Part shown: positions 1 to 11,254 of the stretch, piece after piece | Layout of the letters: every line of letters begins with the position of its first letter | How positions within the stretch are numbered: position 1 is the stretch's first letter | DNA from: Loripinus fragilis | Taxonomy: Eukaryota; Mollusca; Bivalvia; Lucinida; Lucinidae | Reading direction: 5' to 3' | DNA length: 64,000 nucleotides | Assembly (NCBI GenBank): GCA_964019695.1 | Contig: CAXHUL010000216.1 | Span: 133,759 to 197,758 of the forward strand | Made by a program: the position numbers and the translations under genes | The notes under the pieces: model-generated | The model's input: the letters and a program-made list of their open reading frames with translations, nothing else | Database searches by the model: none | Told to the model about the DNA's origin: nothing

Positions 1-484
1 GCACACAAAAACTGTAACTCTAAATACAAAAAGGTGTGCTACACGTTGTAGCTGTTGTGCATAATATTGGGCAAGCATTACTAGATATTTTGTTTATGAC
101 CTACTTGATATGTAATTAACTTTTCATGCTTTTTTTTGTCGTCCCCTGATTTTCTCAAAATATTTTTAGATTATTTCAAAAATAATGTCAGAAAGTCAAA
201 CAGTTTAGATCCTGATCGGGCCCGACGATTTGGCGGGCCTGATCTGGGTCCAAACCGTTTACCTGTGCCTGGTTGAATTTCTTCACTTTGACATTCACTG
301 GGCAGAAATCAAATTGCGTCAACACCGCGGTGACGGGCATCGCAATGCTTTATTTTAATCTTTTAATCAGAAAAAAATATTCAAAAATCAGATGTGTGTG
401 CAGATTTCTCCTCAAAATATGATATTTTTACATCTTTGTTTAACAATTTAAGTCTATATACAATACTATATATATTGAACATTT

Positions 485-1679
485 CCCTTACAGAAATATT
501 TGGTCTCTGGCTCATACCTGCGGCACTAGAGCTGCAATATTGCAGCTCTAGAGCCGCTACTACTTGCGGCTCTAGAGCTGCATTAAAGTATTTCGTATGC
601 AAATTAGTTTTCCGGCTCTAAGTTGTGGCATTGTTGTGGCTAGTAGGCGTGGCTTAATTGGTTGCAGGTAGTAGTTGTGGCTTTATAGCGGCAATAAAGC
701 CGGAAGCTGTGTTGTGGCTATAAAGCGGCAATAAAGCCAGAAGCTGTGTTTACACTTATGCATACATATTATTTGTATTGATGGAGGAATCAAGTTAATC
801 ATTACACTACATCTTTTTAACGGCTTTTTTTCCTATTTTTATTGGCAATCCTATTTTTAAAAGGAATAAGCATACTTTCGCACTGAAAAGCGGAGCCCAA
901 TTGCTTCAACATTTCTCTATATAGCATATCTATTTGAGAACTTACAAATTAAATGGTATAAAATTTAGTAAAGTACTATATACACAATTATTGCTAAATA
1001 TCTGATGGACAGCTTCCAGTCTAAGTTCTTGAGGTGGCTCTATATAATTATGTAGTTTAATAAAAATTTATTGCATGCTGAATACCCTTGTGAAAAATAG
1101 TGGGTGGGGTGCTTGACAAAGTAAACAAAGAGTATATTAATTTTTTAGCTCTCTCAGATTATATCAGTGACAAATTATTGTAATACAAACTTACTTTTAA
1201 TCCTAAAATGTGCAGTAGTCATTTGTGATCAATTAAAGCACATATTAATCCTTTTTAGTTAGAATTCCAGAATTCCAAACTGCTTCCATTATATGTTATC
1301 ATCTCTTTCCCTCCAAAACTTTATGTTACACACAGTGGTCACATGATCTCAAGTTCTGGCTTGTTTCTGGCAAGAAGAGCTGCTAGTGACTGTATGTTTT
1401 TGTCTCAATATTTAACTCTTTAGTTGTGGTTAGTGTCTGGCAATAAGTCTGTCCTATAATATTAATGTTTGATTTGTGGCAAGCTTCCGGCTCATAGAGC
1501 CGCTAGCCGCTCTATTAGCCAGTAGCGGCTAGTACTTGCGGCTCTAGAGCTGCAATATAGCTGCTAGCCGCTACAATTGGCTTTCTTCTGGCTAATACTT
1601 GTGACTCTAAAATTTTATTGCGGCTCTAGTGCCGCAATATTGCAGCTCTAGTGCCGCTACATTTTCATTTCTGTAAGGG
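485..1679. mobile_element. Non-autonomous DNA element with CCCTTACAGAAAT ends
   Basis: Perfect 13-bp TIRs: CCCTTACAGAAAT at 485-497 and its complement at 1667-1679. Both subterminal regions (500-720 and 1490-1665) are packed with variants of GCGGCTCTAGAGCTGCAATA, many self-complementary. A TTT on each side may be the target duplication. The interior is AT-rich with no coding sequence. Confidence 0.65.
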
Positions 1680-2039
1680 TTTCTATTTTCTCACCACAAA
1701 CAATGCACAAGAACTCTTTCGTTGATGGAGTTAAATGTATTCTTGTGAACGTTTTAACAGGTGTCATCTTATTCATTTTTATATTGACACACCCAATTAA
1801 CTGAAATTATATTTGAGCCCCCATAAAACATCTCTATAAAATATGCGGAAAACAAATTGTGCTATCGCACAGGCTGATCAATGCCTTTGATTTGCACTAC
1901 ATACATACTATAATGCCCATAGTACCGTAGTTGTTTTAAGCCGAAATATCAAGTATCTTGCCAGTTCCCAGCAAGGGTTTCTTGTGACAAGGCGCTATCA
2001 ACTTTATATGATCAGAAAAAGTCCATTTATTACATTAAT
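1680..2039. other. No feature seen
   Basis: AT-rich spacer, no open frame or repeat recognised. Confidence 0.6.
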
Positions 2040-2240
2040 TAACCCTTTGTTTTCCGGACACCCCGAATAAAAACTTTTTCTAACAGTGAAAACCAAGATG
2101 AAATGCAGCATAATACTGCATTCTCGAGACTGCATTTCATCAGGGTCTACACTGTTTGTAAGGTAAAAAAAGAATACAATGCTTTTTTAAAATTATAACC
2201 TGGCTCCCCTAAAACCGTACAATGGACTATCCCAAGTTTA
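2040..2240 (+). repeat. Dispersed repeat with palindromic GATGAAATGCAG core
   Basis: The core GATGAAATGCAGCATAATAC and its complement GCATTTCATC form a hairpin. It is followed by TTATAACCTGGCTCCCC. Shared with 36940-37140 and, in part, 21150-21240 and 3395-3500 (inverted). Confidence 0.5.
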
Positions 2241-2689
2241 TTGTATCAAACCAGACGGGCTAATCCATTAGTGTACAAAGGTTTAAAATTCAGTAAAGCA
2301 AATTACACTAGTAACTCAGGGTCTGTAACTAATTGAGTTTTCAATAGAAAATATCCTTCAGAATCATGATATCATATCAGTTTGTAAAATTTCTCTTTCT
2401 CAGCAAACTAAATACACACAGATCAAAATGACCACAAGGTAATACATCTAATTATTCTCAGGCCATTAGATGCTGATGCTGAGACACTTCCAGCAGAGTT
2501 TACTGTTAAACCATCAAACCAATTTATTGCATTAGATAACAGCTCAGGCTAACTCTCCAGTCCACTAAATTTGACTATCAGAGAGGATAGAATTTTTAGG
2601 AGATGATTTTTCCATAGTAAAATATAATTATAAATGTAATTATACATATTTAGTGGACTGATGCCAGTCTAGAGGAAATGCTGTTTAAA

Positions 2690-3062
2690 GATATTTCTTA
2701 TCTAGAGCTCTGGCAGCCCTTTTGTTCAGCGTAGCGGAATCATTTGAGCAATTTTGGTGGAGGGTATTATGAAGAACCATTCTGTGAAACTATTTCGAAT
2801 TTGGGCCAGTAGTTCAGGAGACATCGTTTAAAAGATGTCTTATCTAGAGCTCTGGTAGCCCTCCTGCTCAGTGGAGGGGAACATTTTATGCAATTTTGGA
2901 AGAGGGCACCCCATGGGAAGCATTCAAATGAAATTATTTGAAATTTGGACCAGTGGTTCAGGAGGAGATGTCATTTAAAGAAAAAGTTTACAGACACACG
3001 ACGGATGAAGACCGATCACAATTAAAAAGCTCATCTTGAGCCTTCGGCTCAGGTGAGCTAAA
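2690..3062 (+). repeat. Tandem-unit element ending in a stem-loop (family 3)
   Basis: Two units of about 145 bp (TTATCTAGAGCTCTGG at 2699 and 2840) are followed by GATGAAGACCGATCACAA and a 30-base hairpin, GCTCATCTTGAGCC ... AGGTGAGC (3029-3058). The same 3' end (GACGAAGGCCGATCACAA plus hairpin) recurs at 9868-9948. This layout is common in bivalve repeats. The left boundary is unclear. Confidence 0.5.
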
Positions 3063-3090
3063 AATACAACATCTTCTCTACATTACCCAC

Positions 3091-3369
3091 CTTGAGATGT
3101 AATGATTTTGCTGCGATAAAATGGTCTAAATCCACTGCCATAGCCAAACCCATACAGAAAAAACATTCTGCTACTTGCTGTCCATTAAGAGACACATCAG
3201 TAACAGCAGCCCACGAAACTCCACCCACAAGCCCATGTGTCAAGCTGTCTGTTAGAGCTCTCAATAAGGGTTGCTTGGTAACAGGGTTGGTCAAAAGATG
3301 GTCACCAAGGAGACAGATAAAAAGTAGAAGCCCTTCTAAGGCAACAATTTTCACCAGGCTGCTGTACAT
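3091..3369 (-). CDS. TMEM267: TMEM267-like membrane protein, first coding exon
   Basis: The exon encodes about 93 residues that I recognise as the N-terminal half of TMEM267 (C5orf28 family), a small multi-pass membrane protein of unknown biochemical role. Diagnostic stretches are LLGDHLL, LLRALTDSLTHGLVG, SWAAVTD and the acidic VDLDHFIAAKSL block, which match the family's DRLL, RALSDNAVH, SWAVVTG and IDVDHFFLAGS positions. Residues 5-22 form a hydrophobic segment, with a second around 55-75. The ATG is at 3369-3367. Just upstream on the minus strand is a pyrimidine-rich tract ending in CAG, so a 5'-UTR intron may end nine bases before the start. Coding similarity stops at CTCAAG followed by a GTGGGT donor at 3090-3085. 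The C-terminal half (usually about 110 more residues) must lie further left on the minus strand. I could not find it in bases 1-3090, so it is probably outside the window. Confidence 0.8.
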
Positions 3370-3574
3370 CTTTGAAAACTGAAAAAGATTAACCCTTTTT
3401 CATTCTGATGGATTTTACCAAACACATTGAAATAACAAGTATGGGATAGTCCATTTTGTGAAATAAGGGGTCGCAGGTAAGTGCAGTTAAACATCGTTAT
3501 TATATATTCTAAGCAAACAATGCAGACCCTGATGATATACCTGTTATACCTGTTGGCCACACCCTAAAGTGCAG

Positions 3575-3916
3575 CCTAGGGTTAAGCGACCGAGTCATAG
3601 AAACCCCATGTAATTCTTGAAAATTTCTATTTAGGTTGTTTTTGAATCCGTTCACAGTTGTAGATGATATTACTCACTCTGGAAGTTGATTCCATGCATT
3701 GATCACACGTTGACTGAAATTATTATATCTGATGTTCAATCTTGATCTTGGTTTATTTAACTTGAGAGAATTTCCTCTAGTGACAGAATTATTTAGTTCG
3801 AAAAGGCTTTTCGATGAAATGCCTTCTAATCCTTTAAGTATTTTGAATGTTTCAATAAGGTCTCCTCGATGTCTTCTATGCCGTCTTATCATGGGGCTTT
3901 TCATATAGATCTTCAC
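3575..3916 (-). pseudogene. LINE reverse-transcriptase C-terminal remnant
   Basis: Reads RRHRGDLIETFKILKGLEGI, then TRGNSLKLNKPRSRLNIRYN and FSQRVINAWNQLPE, then a stop, then VNGFKNNLNR. This is the standard end of Jockey/CR1-type non-LTR retrotransposon RT (MRGDLIE, RVVNDWNSLP, VNxFKNRLD). The catalytic part is absent, as expected of a broken copy. Confidence 0.75.
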
Positions 3917-4335
3917 TGTTTGCCAAAGTACCTGTTTACCAGTATCCAGAATAAAAAAAAATAATCCTAAAACCTCTATTAAATCATGATCATAGCAGAC
4001 ACAAAATTTTGCGAAATGTGTTGAAAAAATCTTTTTTTTTGGGAAAACTTATACTTGTTATTAAAAAAAAAAACTAATTCGTGGCGAGAGAAAAAAGAAA
4101 TCGATATAAGCACGCATTTGCACCAAAATGAAATGAATAAAAACATATAGAAGCATTGAACATTCTTTAAAAGCTCAAGATTTGAGATTTTTGCAAAACT
4201 ACCGTTTTGTTTTTTCCTCGAGAGAAAATATTATTTCAAGTGGGGTAACTCTTATCTTGTTACGGGCTAGTCTAAAATTCGAAATACTTTTCGCGAAAAT
4301 GGCCTTTTTGAAGGAGGGGAGTTGGGGGTGCCTAG

Positions 4336-5158
4336 ATTTACCGGAAAGACCCGAATTACCGGAAAGACCACCGAAATACCGGAAAGACCAAAGAATTATA
4401 GGGAATTTAAAAATGCTATCTAGTCTAAGTTTAAATGCTTAGTTATGTATTAACCTGTTTGGGGCTAAAAGAATGCTTATGTTTATTGCCAATATAATTA
4501 TTACCGTTTTAAATATTTAACCCTCTCTTCGAATCTTGTTTATTCAAAGTAATGACAAATTGGATAAAGGCCCCATTAAAGGGCCCTTGATAACTTATAA
4601 TCCCAATCAACGTGTCAATAATGGGGAATTAACCAGCCTAATTAAAGGACCCTTGTTAACACCAAGACCTTACAATCCAATAAATGTAAATGATTAGTAA
4701 AGGTGGACATACCAGTAATTGAATAGTTGACACTGCATATATATGCATATCTTTTTTTTTCAAAATTATCTCGTATTCCAAGTATTTACTTAAATATGAT
4801 TATTTGAATTTTGAAAAAAACTTTTTAGATTTATCATTATTATATTCATTAATCAATAATCACCAATAATCATCAATAATCTACTCTGTATACTCACTTT
4901 GCTATATGTAGATAAAAGACTGCCATATGCATGCGCACTATATAGTCACTCTCAACAGGAAAAGAACTCTATAAGCATTTATGCTTTCGTTCTAATCCTT
5001 TGTATGTTTACAATGTACGTATGTTGTATATCATTTGTATTTATTGAATAAAATAATTATGTTTAAACTAATAATCACCAATCAATGTTTCCCTATTATT
5101 GTTTGGTCTTTCCGGTATTTCGGCGGTCTTTCCGGTAATTCGGGTCTTTCCGGTAAAT
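4336..5158. mobile_element. MITE with TIRs built from three tandem motifs
   Basis: Each end carries three direct copies of TACCGGAAAGACC spaced about 6 bases apart (4338-4394; inverted at 5103-5155). TIRs are about 58 bp with very few mismatches. The AT-rich interior has no credible ORF. The family is unknown to me. Confidence 0.65.
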
Positions 5159-5949
5159 GTCGGTCATGTTTTGTTTAGCCACTCTTCAAAATTATCAGAA
5201 AATGGGGTTATTTTTACTTAAGTGTTTTAAACGGCAAAATGCGCTGGAAATGTGTGCAAACCGCTTCTTATGTAGGAAGCAATGGCGTAGCAGAACGCTG
5301 TAAAATTTATGCACATCAAAGGGGGTATCAAGCAACAATTACAAAATTTTTAAAATGGGAACTTCTCTTAAAGGAAAGAATTTGCTCCAAGAGGGAGCAT
5401 ATTCTTTCTCGGAGCGATTTTTTTCCATTAAGAGCAGTTCCTTACGGTATGGAAAATCACTTTTACCACATTAGGTGAGCTCCATTGAGTGTTACTAATT
5501 TTTATAACACACATGCGTATTTTGCATCATCGGCACTACGCCAATGGGAAGGATTTTAAATCCATATTTTTTGTGAAATGTCATCATGGAACTTTTCTGC
5601 CACGTTGGCCATCGTAATGTTGTTGAGTGTTTTCGACTATACAGTTAAGTGCCTGGCTTTTATTTAATTTTAATGTTATATGTTTCTATCTATGAGTGGC
5701 ATTCAAACAAGTAACCTTTGTGTTATAATTATTGTAAAAGAAGTGGGTTTGATGCATCTTGGTGCCTTATCTCGAAAGTAACTATTTTTCGGACATTCTT
5801 TTTTAAATGGGTGTTTTTCCGACCACGTTAATATTTGTGTTGGAAGTCTGGGTATAAGTAAGTATCTCCTAGCAAACACATTTTGTGGGTGCTTAACCTT
5901 TTGTAGATTAATGGAATTTCGAACTTTCTCTTAAGATCAATTTGTTTTT
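5159..5949. other. No feature seen
   Basis: An 80-codon frame at 5239-5478 has no recognisable motif or splice context. Treated as chance. Confidence 0.55.
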
Positions 5950-8032
5950 GTTACAACACGTTTTTGAAATAATGTAATAATTGTTTCATTTTGATCTTTT
6001 TATTTCATTTTGCGTTGTCAACGTCGACGCAAAATGAAACAATCTTGAGTTTTTATTTCATTTAGCATCAATTTCATGCAATCGGGTCAAAATGAAATAA
6101 TCATTTCAAAATGAAATAACTATTTCATTTTGTGTTGATAGCAGGCATACTTTACTTTATTTCATTTTGCGTAGATGGCATTCGGTCTGTTTGAATGATA
6201 CACATTTTTTGTGCTATGACATAAATATATTCAATTGTTTTGATTTTTGATGAACATGGTTGAAATTAGAAATTTCGGGTACCTTTTTCAAAATCAATAC
6301 TGGTGTTCAATTTCACATGTTTATCAATTCTGTAAGCTAGTATTTTCGTGATTACAACGAAAACAAATTAATTAACTAGAACACATTCGATGGCGCGCCA
6401 TCACAAATCCCCACGCTCTCAAAGATATCTAATGGTATTTGATCCTTTGACCCCATCAAAAGGTCACCAGTTTGATCCTAGGGTAAAAATTTTCAGCGTA
6501 TCTTGGTCTACTGCTTATCCCCTTTAATTTGATATGCCACATGACCATGTTCAGAAAATTGAATTTTTGACCCCCAGCACCCCAAGTCCCAAACACTGGG
6601 GCATGCATGACCCAGGTGACCTAATGAAAATTCCGTCTTATATGTTTTATATCTTTCATTTGTGAGAAGACACACAAAGTTTAGTTTAAAAATCTTTGAA
6701 ATTGACTTTGTAATTGAGATTTAATGATATTTGACCTTTTGGCCCCTCCCCAAGGCCCCAGGAGGTGGGGACCAAAAAATTGTGTTGTTGCATGTGCCAT
6801 TCATGTAAGTAACTCACACACCAAATCGGGTTGAATTTGGGGGAATTTTTTTTTGACCCACAACCCCCCATGGTACCCCCAAGTCCCACCCCTGGGGCAT
6901 GACCCAGGCGAAGGAATGAAAATCGCATCTGATATGTTTTATATCTTTCATTTGTGAGAAGACAAACAAAGTCTGGTTTAAAAATCTTTGAAATTGACTT
7001 TGTGATTGAGATTTAATGATATTTGACCTTTTGGCCCCTCCCCAGGGCCCCAGGGGGTGGGGACCAAAAAAATTGTGCTGTTGCATGTGCCATTGATGTA
7101 AGTAACTCACACACCAAATCTGGTTGAATTTTGGAATTTGTTTTATTTTGACCACTCAACCCCCCTGGGTACCCCAAGTCCGACCCAGGCGACCAAATGA
7201 AAATCCCGTCTGATATGTTTTATATCTTTCATTTGTGAGAATACCCTAAAGGTTTGGTTTAAAAATCTTTAAATTTGACTTTGTAATTGAATTACGGGCG
7301 GGGCCAAAAAAATGTGCCGTTGCACACCCTATTCATGTGAGCAACTCACACACCAAATTTGGTTGAATTTCGTCCATTGGCTTAGGAGGAGATAGCCTGA
7401 CGGACGGACGGAGGCGATTGCAATATCCCTGACGCTTTTTTTAAAAAAGCGTGGGGATAAATAAGGAAAACTGCTTATAAGGACCATATTATGAGAAACC
7501 CTGCCTGAGTACATGTATCTACGTACACGTAGTCGATATAAAGGTCTAGAACAGTCTGCACATCGTGTCTCTAATTGCACTCGGGACTATTTGCACTCGG
7601 GCCTTAAGCCCTCGGGCTAATACAGAGACCTTAGGCTGGTATACTTGGTAATGCGGTGGTGGCCACGTATAAATCTCAAACATTTGCTCCTAAACGTCCC
7701 TAGGCTTAAATGAGAGCATTAGAACAAATGTCAATAAAGGTCTAGAACTTTCCAACTCCAAGAAAGAAAGAAAATATGCCGTTTCAATATTCAAACTTAT
7801 TCTATGAAATTTCAAGATTCTATCTCTTATGTTACTTGCACGAGTAAAGAAAGCTAGTTTCCTACAACATTATTTCATTTTTCGTTGTTATACACAATAT
7901 CGACGTAAAATGAACTAATTATGTTATTACATCTTTAGCCTACTTCATTTTGCGTCGACGTTGACAACGCAAAATGAAAGAAAAAAATCAAAATGAAATA
8001 AATTATTATATTATTTCAAAACGTGTTGTAAC
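5950..8032. mobile_element. Inverted-repeat element hosting HINE copy A
   Basis: GTTACAACACG at 5950 and its complement at 8022-8032 open arms of about 100 bp that match almost base for base. They include TTTCATTTTGCGTTGTCAACGTCGACGCAAAATGAAA-type palindromic motifs around 6001-6050 and 7940-7980. Without the 1085-bp HINE the element would be about 1 kb. It has no coding capacity. Confidence 0.65.
6376..7460 (-). mobile_element. Helentron-like non-autonomous element (HINE family 1, copy A)
   Basis: On the minus strand it begins TTATCCCCACGCT. It ends with AGCGTGGGGAT, a perfect 14-bp palindrome GATGGCGCGCCATC (6389-6402), GAATGTGTT and CTAG. About three tandem units of 280-290 bp are marked by GATATGTTTTATATCTTTCA (near 6638, 6931 and 7212). 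It has no open reading frame of its own; translations across it are repeat artefacts. It is nested in the inverted-repeat element 5950-8032. Confidence 0.68.
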
Positions 8033-9052
8033 AGTGCATACCCTGGTGAAATGCTGCATTTCGATCACGTGACCTGGACTATATTATAGAAACCTTGTCT
8101 CCTCTAATGGATGCTCAATGTGATAACTTCAATAGGGTCTAATTGTCCTTGGGTTTCTGATGAAATATGTTTAAGATTGGTTGATTAAAGCCCTTAATAA
8201 TTATATGCTTAGGAAACAGTTTGGACCCAGATGAGGACAGACTAAGCCCAAACTATTTGACACTCTGATAGTGTTTCAGAAATATTTTTTTCGGAAAAGT
8301 CAATCTTCAAAACAAGTCATAAGACTATGATAAAAGGAAGATGTAAATGGTCAAAACCCTTTATATTTTCTATATTTTTTGTCTCATTTAAGTTAAGCAT
8401 ACCTAGCAAGCAAATATTATGGTTTTGGCTTCAATGGTTATCGAAATCTTTGTCGTTAAGGCTTTGACCATATCATAATAGAGGTCAAAGTCACCTAGGG
8501 CCAGTCAGTCTAAATATTGAGATAGAAAGTCAACATTAAATTGAAACGGTCGCGAAAACAATTCAGAAACTTAGGCCTATTTTTTTAGATGCCGATTCTT
8601 TGTAATGAGAGGTTGAAATATAAGGTAAAACTCATCAGTTATGGAGTTAGAAATTATGAGATAACGCTTGATCCTAAACATGACTCAACCTAAACTTCAA
8701 GTTCAACTTCTGTACCTTTCTGAATTGTCTCTTTACTTAGAATTCAGACAGTTGAACTCGATGTAAATTTTTCATTTTATGCATTGCCATTTTTAATATT
8801 CGAACCACAAGCTGGTTTATGTTTTGTAGCCCTAATATAACATTTCGCATTTCTACACATATGAGCCAGATATTTAGGTATTTATCGCATATGCGAACAG
8901 CAAAGGCTCAGATGAGCTTGCATTTCTATGAAGTCTCGCAAATATTTTTGCTGCCCATACACCAAAAGCAGAGCTGTCGATGAGAACAAAAGTATTAGCG
9001 GCCTCTAGCCTCACTAGCTGTTGTGCATGTACGTTTCAAGGTATTTGTTTCA

Positions 9053-9265
9053 AACAGTTTGGACCCAGATCAGGCCAGATATTTTGTAGGGCCTAATCTG
9101 GATCCAAACTGGTTGACAATTAGGTAGTGGTACTGAATGTTTTTTGTTTTTTTTTAAAAAAACAATAACAACAACAAACTAACTTTTAATAATGCTTGCA
9201 AACATTATGGACCCAGATCGTTCCATCGGGCCGGATCTGGACTCAAACTGGTTGACACTTAGAAT
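9053..9265 (+). repeat. Two tandem 'TTTGGACCCAGATC' palindromic repeats
   Basis: TTTGGACCCAGATCAGGCC pairs with GGGCCTAATCTGGATCCAAA (9056-9106). A second diverged copy lies at 9206-9252, both followed by GGTTGACA. Others occur at 205-262 and 8216-8262. They match the body of the SINE at 22727-22935. Confidence 0.5.
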
Positions 9266-9867
9266 GATTTTTTGTTGTTGAAAAAGTCAGCAGACGACAA
9301 CAAAACATGATAAATTTTCCTGCATGCAATAAGTTAACCCCTATTTTTGCTGCTTTTTACGCCTGCTGCATATATTCAAGTGTTCTTCAGCGTAGACTTT
9401 ATCATGAAAGCAAACACTATGAACCCTGATCAAACTGTTGCAAAGAAAGCAGTTAAATCTAGGGACATACTGTTGCAATACATGCTACCTAAGAGTATAA
9501 GAAGATCACGGATAGAGGATGACAAAAGCAGTGACTGGTGTGGGAAATGGGTTTCTACTTTGTCCTGTAAATCCACACAGATGGGTATTTTGCGAGAACA
9601 TTTTGTCTTTGGAGTGTCTCAGTCAGGTACGACTCAAATCAGTCTAAAACCACATGTACAGAACCGGAGGCTTGAAAGACAGCACGGATGCATAGACTAA
9701 ATATCATGCATTTTTTGTTACATGTATAAGCATAATTCAAAAAGCTTTTTCTCATGCGGTTGCTCTTGGTTTTAAATTTATTGGCAAAATTTGAAAGATG
9801 AAACAAGCCTTTTTAAGGCAAAGGCAAATTGTAAAAATGTGTTCGCATACATGTATGTACAAGTACG

Positions 9868-9948
9868 TGCGTGGACGAGATGACATCTAAACGGACGAAG
9901 GCCGATCACAAAAACTCACCTTGTCACTATGTGACAAGTGAGCTAAAA
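9868..9948 (+). repeat. Solo 3' end of family 3 element
   Basis: GACGAAGGCCGATCACAA is followed by the palindrome ACTCACCTTGTCACTATGTG and its partner arm, then AGCTAAAA, as at 3010-3062. Confidence 0.45.
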
Positions 9949-10396
9949 CGGCTTGAGCTCAGAATGATCTGTGAATCAATTCAACAGTCTGATCCATTTC
10001 CACTCTGTAAACACAATTGCAGACCCTTGTATTATTTTATAGTGTTCATATTTTTCATAGCCAAAGAAGAGCAGTTGTGAGTCAACAGTGAAAATGCAAT
10101 AATATTTACTTGTCATCATCAAATGGCCATGCTTCATATCCAACACAGCTCTGTATGTGAACTGTACATGTTGGTCTAATCTTATCATCATCAGATGGTA
10201 TAAATGGGAAGGTAATGGTATAAAATTATAGCCGATAGGCGCTAAAAAGCTGTCATGGTGAGCCACAATGTTGCCTTTAACAAGACGGATAATTTTCATA
10301 AGATTGTTATTACACTGTTCATTATCATCAATTATCACCAATTACACCTGATCAAGAACCAGATGATTTGTCTGGTCAGCACTGCCTCTGGTCAGC

Positions 10397-11138
10397 TGTA
10401 ACATGTATGTTGTTTATCTATTTCATATTTTGTTTACTTAGTTTCTGCTGACCCAGATATTGGAGACATTGTTGGTAAATAAGTTGTTGTGAACAAAGTA
10501 TTTATTTGGTTATAAGATTTTTCTAGAATGAAGACTTATCATCTAGAAGTTACCGGAAAAGACCAGAACTTACTAGAATTTTCTTTTCCATGCAAATAGA
10601 AACTTTGAGTAGGTTCTGGAATTCAGTGGAAGTTTGTGGAATTTTCCAGAATAAATAAATATAGCATATGATATAATAATTTTTTTCTTGACAGTTCTAG
10701 AACTTTCATAAACAGTATATATAAGAGTAAATTTTTGATAAGGGCATCTTTGAAATAACTTCACCTTTTAAAAGTCTAAACCTTTTGTGCTGGAATTCTA
10801 TATTGGAATACTTATTGTTTAACTTATTCATTCTGGATTACTTTGGAATATTCAGTTTTGGATTCAGACTTCCTGTTCATTTGGATTTATCTTCAAAATC
10901 TGGGGATCAGAAACTGCTGAAAGACTTGTGTTGATAAATATTCTGAGGGACAGTTTGGACATACAAGGTATTGTAAATTAGACTTACTTTGTATAAATAT
11001 TTTCCATTGCTTTTGTAAATGATAATTTTTTTAATTTTAATAAATTTTGTTAAATTTTAAAAGTGCTTTTTGCTGACTTTCCAAATAGCAAAATTTTGGT
11101 TTCCTGAATTCTTTTCTAGTTACGCCTGGCACGTAACA
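10397..11138 (+). repeat. 5' LTR of Gmr1-like copy 1
   Basis: 742 bp, with short terminal inverted repeats TGTAAC/GTTACA. A TATA box (TATATATAAG, 10716-10725) would place the transcription start near 10745. An AATAAA lies at 11039-11044, about 95 bases before the LTR end, so U3, R and U5 can be assigned roughly. By eye it differs from the 3' LTR at about seven bases and one 1-bp indel, near 1% divergence. Confidence 0.93.
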
Positions 11139-11143
11139 GAAAT

Positions 11144-11164
11144 CGGGGGCTCAGAGTCCGGGAT
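11144..11164 (+). promoter_or_regulatory. Primer-binding site (tRNA-Pro type, degraded)
   Basis: It starts five bases after the LTR. Compared with the intact site of the second copy (33569-33586, minus) it has a T-to-C change at the first base and a 3-base insertion (AGA) in the middle, so priming from this copy would be impaired. Confidence 0.75.
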
Positions 11165-11254
11165 TGAAATTTCTTCTGCACCAAATTAATTTGAAATTTA
11201 AAAGAATCTTTACTGTTTGCTGTTTTATTAGCTGAAGCCAGCAGAAAGCAAATT

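Larger units (their letters stand above)
8033..10396. other. Spacer with short dispersed repeats only
   Basis: Apart from the SINE-body repeats (8216, 9053, 9200) and the hairpin at 9868-9948, nothing is identifiable. A 117-codon frame at 9347-9700 contains NTMNPDQT, a translation commonly produced by invertebrate dispersed repeats, and is not called a gene. Confidence 0.55.

Noticed and set aside
9347..9700. 117-codon plus-strand frame as a host gene
   Set aside because: Contains NTMNPDQT, typical of translated invertebrate dispersed repeats. No splice or domain support.
10550..10570. GTTACCGGAAAAGACC in the LTR resembling the TIR motif of 4336-5158
   Set aside because: One extra A, a single occurrence per LTR, and no other shared sequence. 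Coincidence is the simpler reading.
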